The notes: generated by a model from the sequence alone, not told the origin. Shown: positions 18,085 to 25,855, counted from the first letter of the stretch. The stretch: DNA of 33,883 nt from Actinomycetota bacterium (GCA_021323695.1 JAJPKN010000024.1:1-33883); one strand, 5' to 3'. Numbers and translations are program-made.

Positions 18085-18573
18085 TCAGTTGGACCTAGTG
18101 CTGGGGGCGTACTTCGCCGCCAAGCGCCCGAGGGCCACGGCCGCCAGCATAAGGCCGAAGTCACGTAACGCGATGTCCCAGAACACCTGCGTGTGGCCAC
18201 CAATGGCGATGCTGTTGATGATGGTGTTGGCCACGATGCCCCCCAACCAGGCGGCAACCACATAGGGCGCCAGGCGGGGCAGCACCAGGACCAAAATACC
18301 GGCGACCATTTCTATGACGCCGACACCGTACATGAAGTGCTGGGGGCTCACGCCCAAGAAGTTGGGGAACCCGACCCACAGGTACTTGGGCCAAAAGGTC
18401 ATCCAGTTGAAGAACTTGTCCACCCCAAAGATGACCGGGGCTACCACGAACGCCGCTCGCAGGACCAAGTAAGCCTGGTAGGCGGGGTCGGCCAACCGGC
18501 TGGAGCGGGGCCCGGCCAAGACGTGGAGCACACGTAGAGGCTCGGGCCGAGCTGGTACAGACGCATCAGTCAC
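18085..18573 (-). CDS. DoxX-like small membrane protein
   Basis: This 162-residue integral membrane protein has four predicted helices: about 35-52 (AYLVLRAAFVVAPVIFGV), about 79-98 (MYGVGVIEMVAGILVLVLP), about 103-122 (YVVAAWLGGIVANTIINSIA), and about 133-152 (ALRDFGLMLAAVALGRLAA). The RDFGLMLAA ending and the HTQVFWDIALRDF loop are typical of the DoxX/TQO-like group, whose members are tied to quinone or thiol redox at the membrane. The GTG at 18573 is preceded by GGAGG at a good distance. It heads the redox operon and may provide its membrane anchor point; the exact reaction is unknown. Confidence 0.82.
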   Translation of the reverse strand: MTDASVPARPEPLRVLHVLAGPRSSRLADPAYQAYLVLRAAFVVAPVIFGVDKFFNWMTFWPKYLWVGFPNFLGVSPQHFMYGVGVIEMVAGILVLVLPRLAPYVVAAWLGGIVANTIINSIAIGGHTQVFWDIALRDFGLMLAAVALGRLAAKYAPSTRSN

Positions 18574-18588
18574 TTTCTGTCCTCCTCT

Positions 18589-18617
18589 AACATATCGCTA
18601 TCCGATACTAGAAATAA
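18589..18617 (-). promoter_or_regulatory. Promoter of the redox operon with palindromic operator
   Basis: On the minus strand, TTATTT (18617-18612) and TATGTT (18594-18589) are 17 bases apart. The palindrome TATCG-N5-CGATA at 18593-18607 fills the space between them and touches the -10 element, which is where a repressor would act. The patch is AT-rich against a GC-rich background. No regulator gene adjoins it, so the binding protein is unknown. Confidence 0.5.
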
Positions 18618-19137
18618 CGCATCGGTCCTCGGCTTTGTTCCCTGGCCCTGCCACCGGGGAGGTGGCCCGGGCCCGCTCGGAGGCCCGCGCCAGCCCCACC
18701 TCCTCCAGCGGAGGGTCGCCCTGGCTTGGGGACGGTGCTGGGCATCGCCCGCGCCGCCCAGGCGACGGGCAGCAGGCACCGGTGGCAGGGCCACGGGCGC
18801 CAGCCATGGCCCGCCACGGCCCCAGGACAGGGGGCCCGGCTGGGGCCACCGCCCAGCTGACCGTGGCCGTCGCGTGGTTACTGCCGCCCGGCTGGCTTGG
18901 TTGCCGTCGCTCGGGACGGCCAGCGCCCCGCTCCGGCCGCTGGGGGACGGTCAGCGCCCCGCTCCGGCTCCCCCCACTGGGCCGGGGGCCTGGCTAGGGC
19001 CCGGCGGGAGTGGCCCGGCGGGACGGACGGGCCCCAAGCCGCCGGCGTGCCGCTGCCCCCCGACCCGCGCGCCTGCACCTGCCCCTCAAAGCCACGGGCC
19101 CGCCCTGCCAACTGGGGGCAGCAGCGTGCCCGCCCCC
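18618..19137. other. Gene-free GC-rich interval
   Basis: No credible gene was found on either strand in this 520-base stretch between the operon promoter and the 3' end of the EAL-HDOD gene. It contains a two-copy direct repeat (about 25 bases, 18913-18937 and 18944-18969, both centred on CAGCGCCCCGCTCCGGC or a one-base variant). Long open frames here have low-complexity Pro/Arg/Gly translations. Confidence 0.6.
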
Positions 19138-20340
19138 TCAGGCCGCCAGCTCCAGTACCCCGCACACGTCGTTGGACCAAACCAGCGCCTGAAGGTAGCA
19201 CCTTTCCAAGTCGGCAAAACTGAGGCCGCACTGGGTGCCGTACACTTCACCACCCTGTTCCCAGGCGAGCACGTCGGCCAGGACCCGGCCCAACAGGCCG
19301 GTCCGGTACAGGAGCGCATTTTCGACATCCGTGCTGAGCGACAGGCTCTCCATGACCTTGGGCAACGGCACCTCGAGCAATAGTTCGAGCGCCGACACCA
19401 GCCCAACAGTAAAGGCGGCGTCGCTGAGCAGCGGTGATATCTGGCGAGCCACCAGTTCGGCCATCCGGGAACGGGTCATCGCTATGTGGTAGTGCTCATC
19501 GGTGCCTCGGTGCGCACCCGACAGCAGCATGAGGCTGAGCCACGCCCTGACCCGGCGCTCACCCAGCAGCACCAGGGCGTCCCTCACCGAGCTGACTCGG
19601 CGGAACAGGCCATGCGCGGCCCCTTCGCCAGCCGCCTTCAAGAACTTGTAGCTCAAGGCCGCGTCCGCCAGCACGATGCCCTCCACCTCCCCGAAGGAGG
19701 TCAGGGGGTCGGCCAGTTTCTCCAGGGCCAAGAGGCAGCTGACCTCCGAGGGCGACAACGTCTTGCCCTCTACCACCTCAGGACGTGACAAAAGGTAGCC
19801 CTGGAAGAGGTCGAAGCCCAACCGGCGGCACTGTTCCAGCTGGCTGAGGGTCTCGACCTTCTTGGCTACCAGGCGCACCCCGTAGGCGGAACAACGTTTC
19901 ACGGCCTCCACCAGCTCCCGGCCGGGCAGGGCGAGGACGTCCAGCTTGACCTCGCGGGCCACCCTCAGCAGTTCGTCGTCCCGGGACCAGTGGTAGCCGT
20001 CCAGGGCGAGGTTGTAACCCAGCTCCGCCAGGCGGTAGCAACCCGCCACGACCTCGGCGTCCCTGGGTATGTCCTCCAGCACCTCGATCACCACCTGCCA
20101 GGGCAGGAAGGGGATGTCGGCCTGGCCCACGAGGAACGGCCGGGTAGCGTTCAGGTAGGCCAGCTTGCCCCCAACCAGGTCCTTAAGGCCGATGTCCAAG
20201 CCAGCGTGGACCAGCACCTCGGCGGTCATCGCGGTCCCGTCTGGCCTCTCGCCCTCGGGGCCCCGGTACAGCAGTTCGTAACCCTGCACGTTGAGCGCAC
20301 TGTCGAAGATCGGTTGGCGACCAACCATGAACAGGCTCAT
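19138..20340 (-). CDS. EAL-HDOD signalling protein with degenerate EAL domain
   Basis: This is a YuxH/CdgJ-type protein of 400 residues: EAL-like domain (about 3-190) then HDOD (about 195-400). The EAL motif is YELLY (21-25), Asn64 and Glu86 are kept, but ALDD has become ALDG (112-115) and the usual acidic loop reads AKKVE (159-163). The loss of metal ligands argues against active cyclic-di-GMP hydrolysis and for a binding or scaffold role. The HDOD part shows LLALEKLADPLTSFGEVEGI and the helix around LLGERRVRAWLSLMLL. The ATG at 20340 follows a GGAAGG ribosome-binding site; the frame is open further upstream without homology. Probable role: regulation of motility, stress or surface behaviour. 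Confidence 0.86.
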   Translation of the reverse strand: MSLFMVGRQPIFDSALNVQGYELLYRGPEGERPDGTAMTAEVLVHAGLDIGLKDLVGGKLAYLNATRPFLVGQADIPFLPWQVVIEVLEDIPRDAEVVAGCYRLAELGYNLALDGYHWSRDDELLRVAREVKLDVLALPGRELVEAVKRCSAYGVRLVAKKVETLSQLEQCRRLGFDLFQGYLLSRPEVVEGKTLSPSEVSCLLALEKLADPLTSFGEVEGIVLADAALSYKFLKAAGEGAAHGLFRRVSSVRDALVLLGERRVRAWLSLMLLSGAHRGTDEHYHIAMTRSRMAELVARQISPLLSDAAFTVGLVSALELLLEVPLPKVMESLSLSTDVENALLYRTGLLGRVLADVLAWEQGGEVYGTQCGLSFADLERCYLQALVWSNDVCGVLELAA

Positions 20341-20398
20341 CTGACCTTCCCCATCCCTGGTCCGGCATCCCTGGCCCGGCTGCCCCCTGGGGGCACGA

Positions 20399-20430
20399 CC
20401 CTGTCTATACCCAATCCCGTCTGCACCCAA
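20399..20430 (-). repeat. Imperfect 16-bp tandem pair in a divergent promoter region
   Basis: CCCTGTCTATACCCAA is followed directly by TCCCGTCTGCACCCAA. Read on the minus strand, this gives TTGGGTGCAGACGGGA then TTGGGTATAGACAGGG, 60 bases upstream of the EAL-HDOD ATG. TATAGA within it is a possible -10 element, so the pair may be an operator. Confidence 0.4.
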
Positions 20431-20502
20431 TGCTGCCGTGTTCTGATCGGAAGGCCCGAAGGGTACTTGAGGGATACTGGTCGCAGGAGCAAGGAGCGGC
20501 CC

Positions 20503-21066
20503 ATGGCGACGAGACAAGCCCCGGGGACAGGTCGTTTGGCTCAAGCGGTCATAGCTGTAGCCGTCATCGACATCATCGCAGCCATCACGCTCGGCGTCAT
20601 GCTGGTGCTGCCCAGCGGCCACGGTGAGCCCCGGGCACAGGCACCCACGGCCCCGCGCACTGCCCTCACGACCCGCCGGATCCCCGCCCCAGCGACGAGC
20701 CGGCCAGTCACCCCAGCTACTCGGCCAGCTGCCCCTACCTCGACCACGACCAGGCCCGCGGCAGCCGCCTCAACCACCGCCCGACAGCCTCTCCCCATAG
20801 GGGCACCGGTCGTCCTGGCCATCTCACCCCAAGCCGGCGCTGCGGGCCAGGTCGTCACCATCCATGGCAAGGGCTTTTTCAGCCGCGATGGGCGCATCAC
20901 CGTCACGTTTGGCTCGGTGGCCGCCCCTGTGGCCTGCCCGGCTCAGACCGCTTGCCACACGACCGTGCCGGCCAGGCCCCCTGGTGCCTCGCGGACGGTC
21001 TGGGTCATCCTCAGGACACAGTCAGGGGCGTCCAACCGGGTAGCGTTCACCTACAGCCGCGGGTAG
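20503..21066 (+). CDS. Membrane-anchored IPT/TIG domain protein
   Basis: The 187-residue protein starts with a short basic segment and one membrane helix (about 12-33, QAVIAVAVIDIIAAITLGVM), followed by a Pro/Thr/Ala/Arg-rich stalk (about 38-95), then one immunoglobulin-like IPT/TIG domain (about 101-187) with the pattern ISPQAGAAGQVVTIHGKGF and VTFGSVAAPVACPAQ. The hydrophobic helix lacks a clear cleavage site, so the protein is likely anchored with the domain outside. Two cysteines, in ACPAQTACH, could form a disulfide. AAGGAG eight bases before the ATG supports the start. Function unknown; such domains usually bind carbohydrate or protein. Confidence 0.72.
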   Translation: MATRQAPGTGRLAQAVIAVAVIDIIAAITLGVMLVLPSGHGEPRAQAPTAPRTALTTRRIPAPATSRPVTPATRPAAPTSTTTRPAAAASTTARQPLPIGAPVVLAISPQAGAAGQVVTIHGKGFFSRDGRITVTFGSVAAPVACPAQTACHTTVPARPPGASRTVWVILRTQSGASNRVAFTYSRG

Positions 21067-21102
21067 CACCTCCAGCCGCTGACAGCACTCCGTCCGCGGC
21101 TC

Positions 21103-21162
21103 TGCCTTCTCTTGGCCTGCCTTCTCTTGGCCTGCCTTCTCTTGGCCTGCCTTCTCTTGGCC
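21103..21162 (+). repeat. Four perfect tandem copies of a 15-bp repeat
   Basis: TGCCTTCTCTTGGCC occurs four times without change, 36 bases after the IPT/TIG gene. Perfect identity implies recent expansion. The unit length is a multiple of three, but no supported gene runs through it. Confidence 0.85.
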
Positions 21163-21313
21163 TGGGCCCGAGGCATATCCCGGAGCGTGCCCGGCTCCAG
21201 GCCCGGCCGTCCGGCTGCTCGACCCCCGCCGTGGCCCCCCGCCCCCTACCTACCGCTGCAGTCCTCCGGCCCCGCTGCGGTCCTCCGCCCAGCCCCGACG
21301 GTTGGCCTTGAGC

Positions 21314-21405
21314 GGTTCTTTGCCCTGGTCCGCGGTTCTTTGCCCTGCTAACTGGCGATCAGTCGCCAAAGCGGGATAGAGAACCTCATAGCAGGACAAA
21401 GAACC
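21314..21405. repeat. Symmetric array of four 20-bp-spaced elements with central hairpin
   Basis: On the plus strand GGTTCTTTGCCCTG begins at 21314 and again at 21334. On the minus strand GGTTCTTTGTCCTGC begins at 21405 and GGTTCTCTATCCCGC at 21385. Both pairs share one symmetry axis (21359.5) and one 20-base step. Inside lies a perfect small hairpin, TGGCGA (21353-21358) and TCGCCA (21363-21368), with its axis one base away. The arrangement looks like a protein-binding dyad with two helical turns between sites, or the core of a recombination or partition site. It lies between IPT/TIG and RDD genes; function unknown. Confidence 0.8.
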
Positions 21406-21631
21406 CCCAGGGCCCCATGGCCCAGCCAGGGGCCAGGCGGCCAGGGCAGGGGCAGGGGGCACAGGCTCTAGCAGGCGGGGACAGCTTGGGGCCAGGCGGC
21501 CGCCGGGGTGGCAACTCACACTCCTGGCTGCTGGCCCGCGCCCAGCAGCCCCACCGAGCTGGCTTGGCGCCGCCAGGCTAGTGTTGGCTGGCAGCGTGAC
21601 GGGCAGCAGGCCCCAAGGAGGTCCACACCAG

Positions 21632-22207
21632 ATGGCTGACGCCGGCAGTTGGGGCAACCCACCAGGTGGGCCGGGTGTACCCGGCCCACCGCCTCCTGAG
21701 GGCACGCGCCCCCAGGCGCCACCCCCGGGCTACCAACCACCCCCGGGCAACCCCCTCCCGTCCTGGCCCCAGTACCAGCCCAGCCAGTCTGTACCACCCG
21801 GGATGCACGTCGACCCCGCCAGCGGGCTCCTGCTCCCCCTGGGGGTGGAGCTGGCCGGCGTCGGCAGGCGGGTCGCCGCCTGGTTCCTGGCCATACCGTT
21901 GTCCATCGTCACCCTGGGCATCGGTTACATCATCTGGGGGGCCATAGTGTGGGCCAGGGGCCAGACGCCGACGTACCAGGTGCTGGGGATGCGTTGCTGG
22001 CGACCAGAGACGGGCCGAGTTGCCGGTTGGTGGTGGATGGCCCTGCGCGAGGTCATCGGGCGACTTGTCGACGGCGTGCTTAGCCTCGTTACGCTCGTGC
22101 TTTCCTTCGTGCTCATGCTTGCCACCCGGGACCACAAGTGCCTGCACGACATGGTGGCGGGGACAGTGGTCGTGCGCGACCGCGACAACGTCTTGGCCCG
22201 GCGCTGA
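21632..22207 (+). CDS. RDD family membrane protein with proline-rich N-terminus
   Basis: The 191-residue protein has a Pro/Gly-rich cytoplasmic tail (1-65), then an RDD domain: a long hydrophobic hairpin at about 80-107 (RRVAAWFLAIPLSIVTLGIG and IIWGAIVWARG) and a further segment at about 145-164, ending in the family-typical DHKCLHDMVAGTVVV. The RPETGRVAGWWWMALREVIGR stretch joins them. RDD proteins are linked to ion transport or membrane integrity, but the role of this branch is not known. AAGGAGG upstream supports the ATG. A GNAT gene in the same frame follows after 63 bases. Confidence 0.82.
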   Translation: MADAGSWGNPPGGPGVPGPPPPEGTRPQAPPPGYQPPPGNPLPSWPQYQPSQSVPPGMHVDPASGLLLPLGVELAGVGRRVAAWFLAIPLSIVTLGIGYIIWGAIVWARGQTPTYQVLGMRCWRPETGRVAGWWWMALREVIGRLVDGVLSLVTLVLSFVLMLATRDHKCLHDMVAGTVVVRDRDNVLARR

Positions 22208-22270
22208 CCCGGAGCTGACCCGGAGCTGACGACGCCTGGCCCCCACGACCAAAGGACAGCCCTTGCGGGA

Positions 22271-22789
22271 CTGCTTTTCCGCCCCGCCGAGGCCTCCGAC
22301 GTCCCGGCCGTCGTGGAACTGGTCCAGTCCGCCTACCGAGGTGAGGCCAGTCGCCAAGGGTGGACTACGGAGGCCGACCTGCTGGACGGCCAGCGCACAG
22401 ATGCCCAGGCCGTCCTGGAGGCGGTGAGCAAGCCAGGCAGCCTAGTGGTGCTGGCTGAGCTCGACGGCCAGTTGGCCGGCTGCTGCCACCTCGAGGCGCG
22501 AGAGGGCCATGAGGCCTACTTCGGGATGTTCTCGGTCCGGCCCAACCAGCAAGGTCAGGGGCTAGGCGGGGCCCTGCTGGCCGAGGCCGAGCGAACAGCC
22601 CGGCAAAGTTGGGGGGCAACGATGATGGTCATGCACGTCATCGCCCAGCGCGAAGACTTGATCGCCTGGTACGAGCGACGTGGCTACCGGCGCACGGGAG
22701 AGACCGAGCCCTTCCCGTACGGCGACGAACGCTTCGGCCTCCCCAAGAGGCCCGATCTCAGGTTCGTGGTCCTGGCCAAGCCACTGTAG
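22271..22789 (+). CDS. GNAT family N-acetyltransferase, probable CTG start
   Basis: This acetyl-CoA-dependent acetyltransferase fold has strand SLVVLAELDGQLAGCCHL, then MFSVRPNQQGQGLGGALL with the Q-x-x-G-x-G pyrophosphate loop, and a C-terminal AWYERRGYRRTGE. The first GTG in frame (22313) would remove strand 1. The residues LFRPAEASDVPAV encoded before it are typical of a GNAT N-terminus, yet no ATG, GTG or TTG exists in frame back to the RDD stop. The CTG at 22271, with AAAGGA at 22251-22256 somewhat far upstream, is the best start. Alternatives are a shortened protein from the GTG, or loss of the original start. The acceptor substrate is unknown. Confidence 0.78.
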   Translation: MLFRPAEASDVPAVVELVQSAYRGEASRQGWTTEADLLDGQRTDAQAVLEAVSKPGSLVVLAELDGQLAGCCHLEAREGHEAYFGMFSVRPNQQGQGLGGALLAEAERTARQSWGATMMVMHVIAQREDLIAWYERRGYRRTGETEPFPYGDERFGLPKRPDLRFVVLAKPL

Positions 22790-22930
22790 GTCCTCTATTG
22801 GCGAAGCCTGTGCCTGCAGGTCCTCTATAGGTACAGCAGCAGCCGCCGGGCTGCCGTCGGCCTAAGCGGCTAGGCTTGGCCGCTGGCCTGCCTCGGCCTC
22901 GCTACCCGTCGAGCCGGGCCCCTGGTACCC

Positions 22931-22987
22931 GCTCCAGGGGAGGCTCCCTCTACGTGCTCCAGGGGAGGCTCCCTCTACGTGCTCCAG
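22931..22987 (+). repeat. 25-bp tandem duplication
   Basis: A 25-base unit beginning GCTCCAGGGGAGGC is present twice in perfect form (22931-22955 and 22956-22980), with the first seven bases repeated once more. It lies just past the 3' end of the dehydratase gene. A related short repeat, AGGTCCTCTAT, occurs at 22788 and 22818. Confidence 0.8.
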
Positions 22988-22993
22988 CGAGAT

Positions 22994-24745
22994 CTAGTGG
23001 GAGTCGCGCGGCACGGCGTCGCCCCGGGCGCCCCGCAAGAAGTCGAAATCGGCCCCCTGGTCAGCTTGCAGCACGTGCTGGAGGTAAAGCCAGGCATACC
23101 CCGAAGATGCCTTGGGGGCAGGGGGGGACCACCTGGCGCGCCTCCGGTCCAGCTCCTGGTCGCTCACGTCCAGGTGGAGCGAGCGGGCGGGCACGTCCAG
23201 TTCGACCCAGTCACCCGTCTCCACGAGCGCCAATGGGCCGCCGACGGCGGCCTCGGGCGACACGTGCAGCACCACCGTCCCAAAGCCCGTGCCGCTCATC
23301 CGCCCGTCACAGATTCGCACCATGTCCGTCACCCCTTGGCGCAGCAGCTTGGCCGGCAGGGCAACGTTGGACACCTCGGGCATGCCCGGGTAGCCCTTCG
23401 GGCCCGCGTAACGGACCACGATGACGTCCGTCGGCCCTACGTCCAGGTCTTCATCGTCGCTGACGGCGTAGTACTGCTCAGGCGAGTCGAAGACCACGGC
23501 GCGGCCCCGGTGCTTCAGCAAATGGGGTGAGGCGGCCGACTGCTTGATGACAGCCCCACTGGGGCACAGGTTGCCATGAAGGACGGCTGTACCCTGGCCA
23601 GGCGGCAAGAAGGGCTCGGTCACCGTCCGTACCACTCGGCGGTCCCAGCACGTGGCTGACCTGACGTTCTCGCGCAGGGTCTTGCCCGTGACGGTCAACT
23701 GGTCACCGTTCAACAGCCCCGCTTCATCGAGCTCCCGCAGCACTACCGGGAGCCCACCTGCGTAACAAAAGTCCTCCATCAAATGCTGGCCGGAAGGCAG
23801 CAAGTCGACCAGGGTGGGCACGTCCCGGGCCAACTGGTCGAAGTCCTCCAGGCCAAGCGGGCACCCCAGACGCCCTGCCAGCGCGATCAGATGGATGATG
23901 GCGTTGGTCGAACCTCCTATGGCGGCGTTGACCCGGATGGCGTTCTCGAACGCAGGCCGTTGCATGACCTGTGCTGGCCGCAGGTCCTCCTCCACCATGG
24001 CAACTATCCGAGCGCCTGCGTCCTGGGCCACCTCGTAGCGGCGGGCGTCGACGGCCGGCCAGGTGGCAGAGCCCGGCAGCTGCATGCCCAGCGCCTCGGC
24101 CATGCAGGCCATGGTGGAAGCGGTGCCCATGGTCATGCAATGGCCTTCCGACCGGGACATGCAGCCCTCAGCGACGTAGAGCTGCTCCTGGGTCATCCGG
24201 CCCGCCTTGAGCTCGGCCTCGAACTTCCACACATGGGTGCCCGAGCCGATGTCACGCCCCTCGAACTTGCCATTGAGCATCGGGCCGCCGGTGACCATGA
24301 TGGCCGGCAGGCCAACACTGGCGGCGGCCATCAGCAAGCCCGGGGTCGTCTTGTCGCAGCCAGAGAGCAAGACGACACCGTCGAGCGGGTTGGAGCGCAT
24401 GAGCTCTTCGGCCTCCATGGCCAGCAAGTTGCGGTAGAGCATGGCCGTCGGGCGCATCAGGGTCTCCCCGGTTGCCAGCACCGGGAACTCGAGCGGGAAC
24501 CCTCCCGCCTGCCACACACCCCGCTTCACTGCTCCCGCCAGGCGGTGGAGGTGGCTGTTGCAGGGAGCCAGTTCCGACCAAGTGGTGGCAATGCCGATAA
24601 CCGGGCGGCCATCGAACACTTTGGGCCCATACCCCCGGTTGCGCAGCCAGGACCGGTAGATCATCCCGCTGCGGCCCGTGGCCCCGAACCACGCCTGGCT
24701 GCGCCGCCCTGCCGTGAGGGCCTCCCCTGGCGCTGCTTGGGCCAT
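22994..24745 (-). CDS. IlvD/Edd family sugar-acid dehydratase, L-arabinonate-dehydratase-like
   Basis: This Fe-S dehydratase removes water from a dihydroxy acid. Cluster ligands are visible: Cys62 in ELAPCNSHL, Cys130 in LSGCDKTTP and Cys203 in GHCMTMGTAS; Lys132 beside Cys130 is the metal-binding lysine of the family. The N-terminal segments RSWLRNRGYG, FDGRPVIGIATTWSEL, KRGVWQAGGFPLEFPV and GGPMLNGKFEGRDIGSGT match sugar-acid (arabinonate or xylonate) dehydratases much better than dihydroxyacid dehydratase of valine synthesis. Length of 583 residues fits. The start lies four bases after a lactonase-like gene on the same strand, consistent with lactone hydrolysis then dehydration in oxidative sugar catabolism. 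The exact sugar cannot be read from sequence. Confidence 0.87.
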   Translation of the reverse strand: MAQAAPGEALTAGRRSQAWFGATGRSGMIYRSWLRNRGYGPKVFDGRPVIGIATTWSELAPCNSHLHRLAGAVKRGVWQAGGFPLEFPVLATGETLMRPTAMLYRNLLAMEAEELMRSNPLDGVVLLSGCDKTTPGLLMAAASVGLPAIMVTGGPMLNGKFEGRDIGSGTHVWKFEAELKAGRMTQEQLYVAEGCMSRSEGHCMTMGTASTMACMAEALGMQLPGSATWPAVDARRYEVAQDAGARIVAMVEEDLRPAQVMQRPAFENAIRVNAAIGGSTNAIIHLIALAGRLGCPLGLEDFDQLARDVPTLVDLLPSGQHLMEDFCYAGGLPVVLRELDEAGLLNGDQLTVTGKTLRENVRSATCWDRRVVRTVTEPFLPPGQGTAVLHGNLCPSGAVIKQSAASPHLLKHRGRAVVFDSPEQYYAVSDDEDLDVGPTDVIVVRYAGPKGYPGMPEVSNVALPAKLLRQGVTDMVRICDGRMSGTGFGTVVLHVSPEAAVGGPLALVETGDWVELDVPARSLHLDVSDQELDRRRARWSPPAPKASSGYAWLYLQHVLQADQGADFDFLRGARGDAVPRDSH

Positions 24746-24749
24746 GGCC

Positions 24750-25634
24750 CTAGGGCACCTTGAAGCGGTAGGAGGGCAAGCCGGCCACGCCCGGGCGGGC
24801 GACGAAGAGGTCGCCGGCGTGCGGTTCCGAAGCCCGCTGCTCAGGGCTGAGGCCTTCCCATGCCGTCGTTATGTACAGGTCGCCCAGGTCGGGGCCACCG
24901 AAGGCGACGCTCGACACTTGGGATGCGGGCACCCGGACGGCCTCCAGGGCCCTGCCCGTGGCCGGGTCGACCCGCAGCACCCGGTGCCCTCCCCAGCACG
25001 CCACCCAGAGGCAGCCCTCGGCGTCAATGGCCATCCCGTCGGGCGCCCCGTCCGAGACCTGCGCCACGGTGCGCCGGTTGGCGATCGCCCCGCTTTCGAG
25101 GTCGAAATCAAAGGCGTCCACCCGATGGAGCGGGGTGTCGACGTAATAGAGCGTCTTGCCGTCTGCGCTCCAAGCCAGCCCGTTGGAGATGGTCACCCCT
25201 TCGAGCAGGACGCTCACCCGCCGGTCTGGCCCCAGCAGGTACAGGGAGCCCAATGGCTCCTGCTTGGCCCAGTCCATGGTCCCGGCCAGCAACCGTCCCC
25301 GGGGGCAGACTTTTCCGTCGTTGAACCTGACCAGCTGGCCGTCCACGGGTGGCCCGGCAAAGAGCTCCAACCCGGCGCCGTCCTCGTCTACGAGGAAAAA
25401 GGTGTCGTGGGCAGCCAGCAGGAGCCCATCGTCGTCGCGAAGCACCACGCAGCCGACGGGGCGGCCCACGTCAAAGCTCCGGTGAGCTTTCGTGCTGGGC
25501 TCGAAGCAGTGCACCCGGTTGCCCACGATGTCCACGAAGAACAGCCGTCCGCGCCGCTCGTCCCATACCGGCCCCTCCCCCAGTTCGGCCTGCACCTCGA
25601 GCGCCACGTCGGCCCCGTGCTCCTTGACTGCCAC
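24750..25634 (-). CDS. SMP-30/gluconolactonase-like sugar lactonase
   Basis: This six-bladed beta-propeller hydrolase opens sugar lactones using one divalent metal. The signature ELGEGPVWDERRGRLFFVDI has the metal ligand Glu20. GVTISNGLAWSADGKTLYYVD carries the Asn, and the segment SDGAPDGMAIDAEGCLWVA carries the Asp of the metal site. Length (294 residues) is standard. The GTG at 25634 gives MAVKEHGADVALEVQ; a TTG 45 bases upstream is a weaker option. It is first in a two-gene operon with the dehydratase. Its 5' region is shared with a divergent U32-like gene. Confidence 0.88.
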   Translation of the reverse strand: MAVKEHGADVALEVQAELGEGPVWDERRGRLFFVDIVGNRVHCFEPSTKAHRSFDVGRPVGCVVLRDDDGLLLAAHDTFFLVDEDGAGLELFAGPPVDGQLVRFNDGKVCPRGRLLAGTMDWAKQEPLGSLYLLGPDRRVSVLLEGVTISNGLAWSADGKTLYYVDTPLHRVDAFDFDLESGAIANRRTVAQVSDGAPDGMAIDAEGCLWVACWGGHRVLRVDPATGRALEAVRVPASQVSSVAFGGPDLGDLYITTAWEGLSPEQRASEPHAGDLFVARPGVAGLPSYRFKVP

Positions 25635-25855
25635 GCCACCGATCCTACTTCGGCACCTCCGCCCGGCCAGCTCCGGCAACCTCCGCCCGACCAGCCATCG
25701 GCTCCGGCCGACCTGCCACGGGCTCCTGGCACCACACCGAGCCGGTGACCGTCATAGTGTGGGTTAGCCCGAGGAGGCCGAGGAGGCCCGGGGAGGCCCG
25801 ATGGGGGCCAGGAGCCCGATGGGGACCGAGGAGGCCCGAGGAGAGCGAGGTGCCG
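25635..25855. promoter_or_regulatory. Divergent control region with direct and purine-rich repeats
   Basis: Between the lactonase and the U32-like gene, ACCTCCGCCCGGCCAGC (25655-25671) recurs with one change at 25679-25695, 24 bases on. Toward the U32-like gene (about 25770-25850), GAGGAGGCC and GATGGGG units recur, giving several Shine-Dalgarno-like purine runs before the ATG at 25856. No clear -35/-10 pair is evident; CATAGTGTGG near 25753 is a weak candidate. Confidence 0.4.

Noticed and set aside
18618..19137. Hypothetical Pro/Arg-rich genes in the gap before the EAL-HDOD gene
   Set aside because: Both strands give repeat-driven translations typical of non-coding GC-rich DNA.
21103..21162. 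Possible CRISPR-like array
   Set aside because: Copies are directly adjacent, with no spacers, and only 15 bases long; no cas gene is present.
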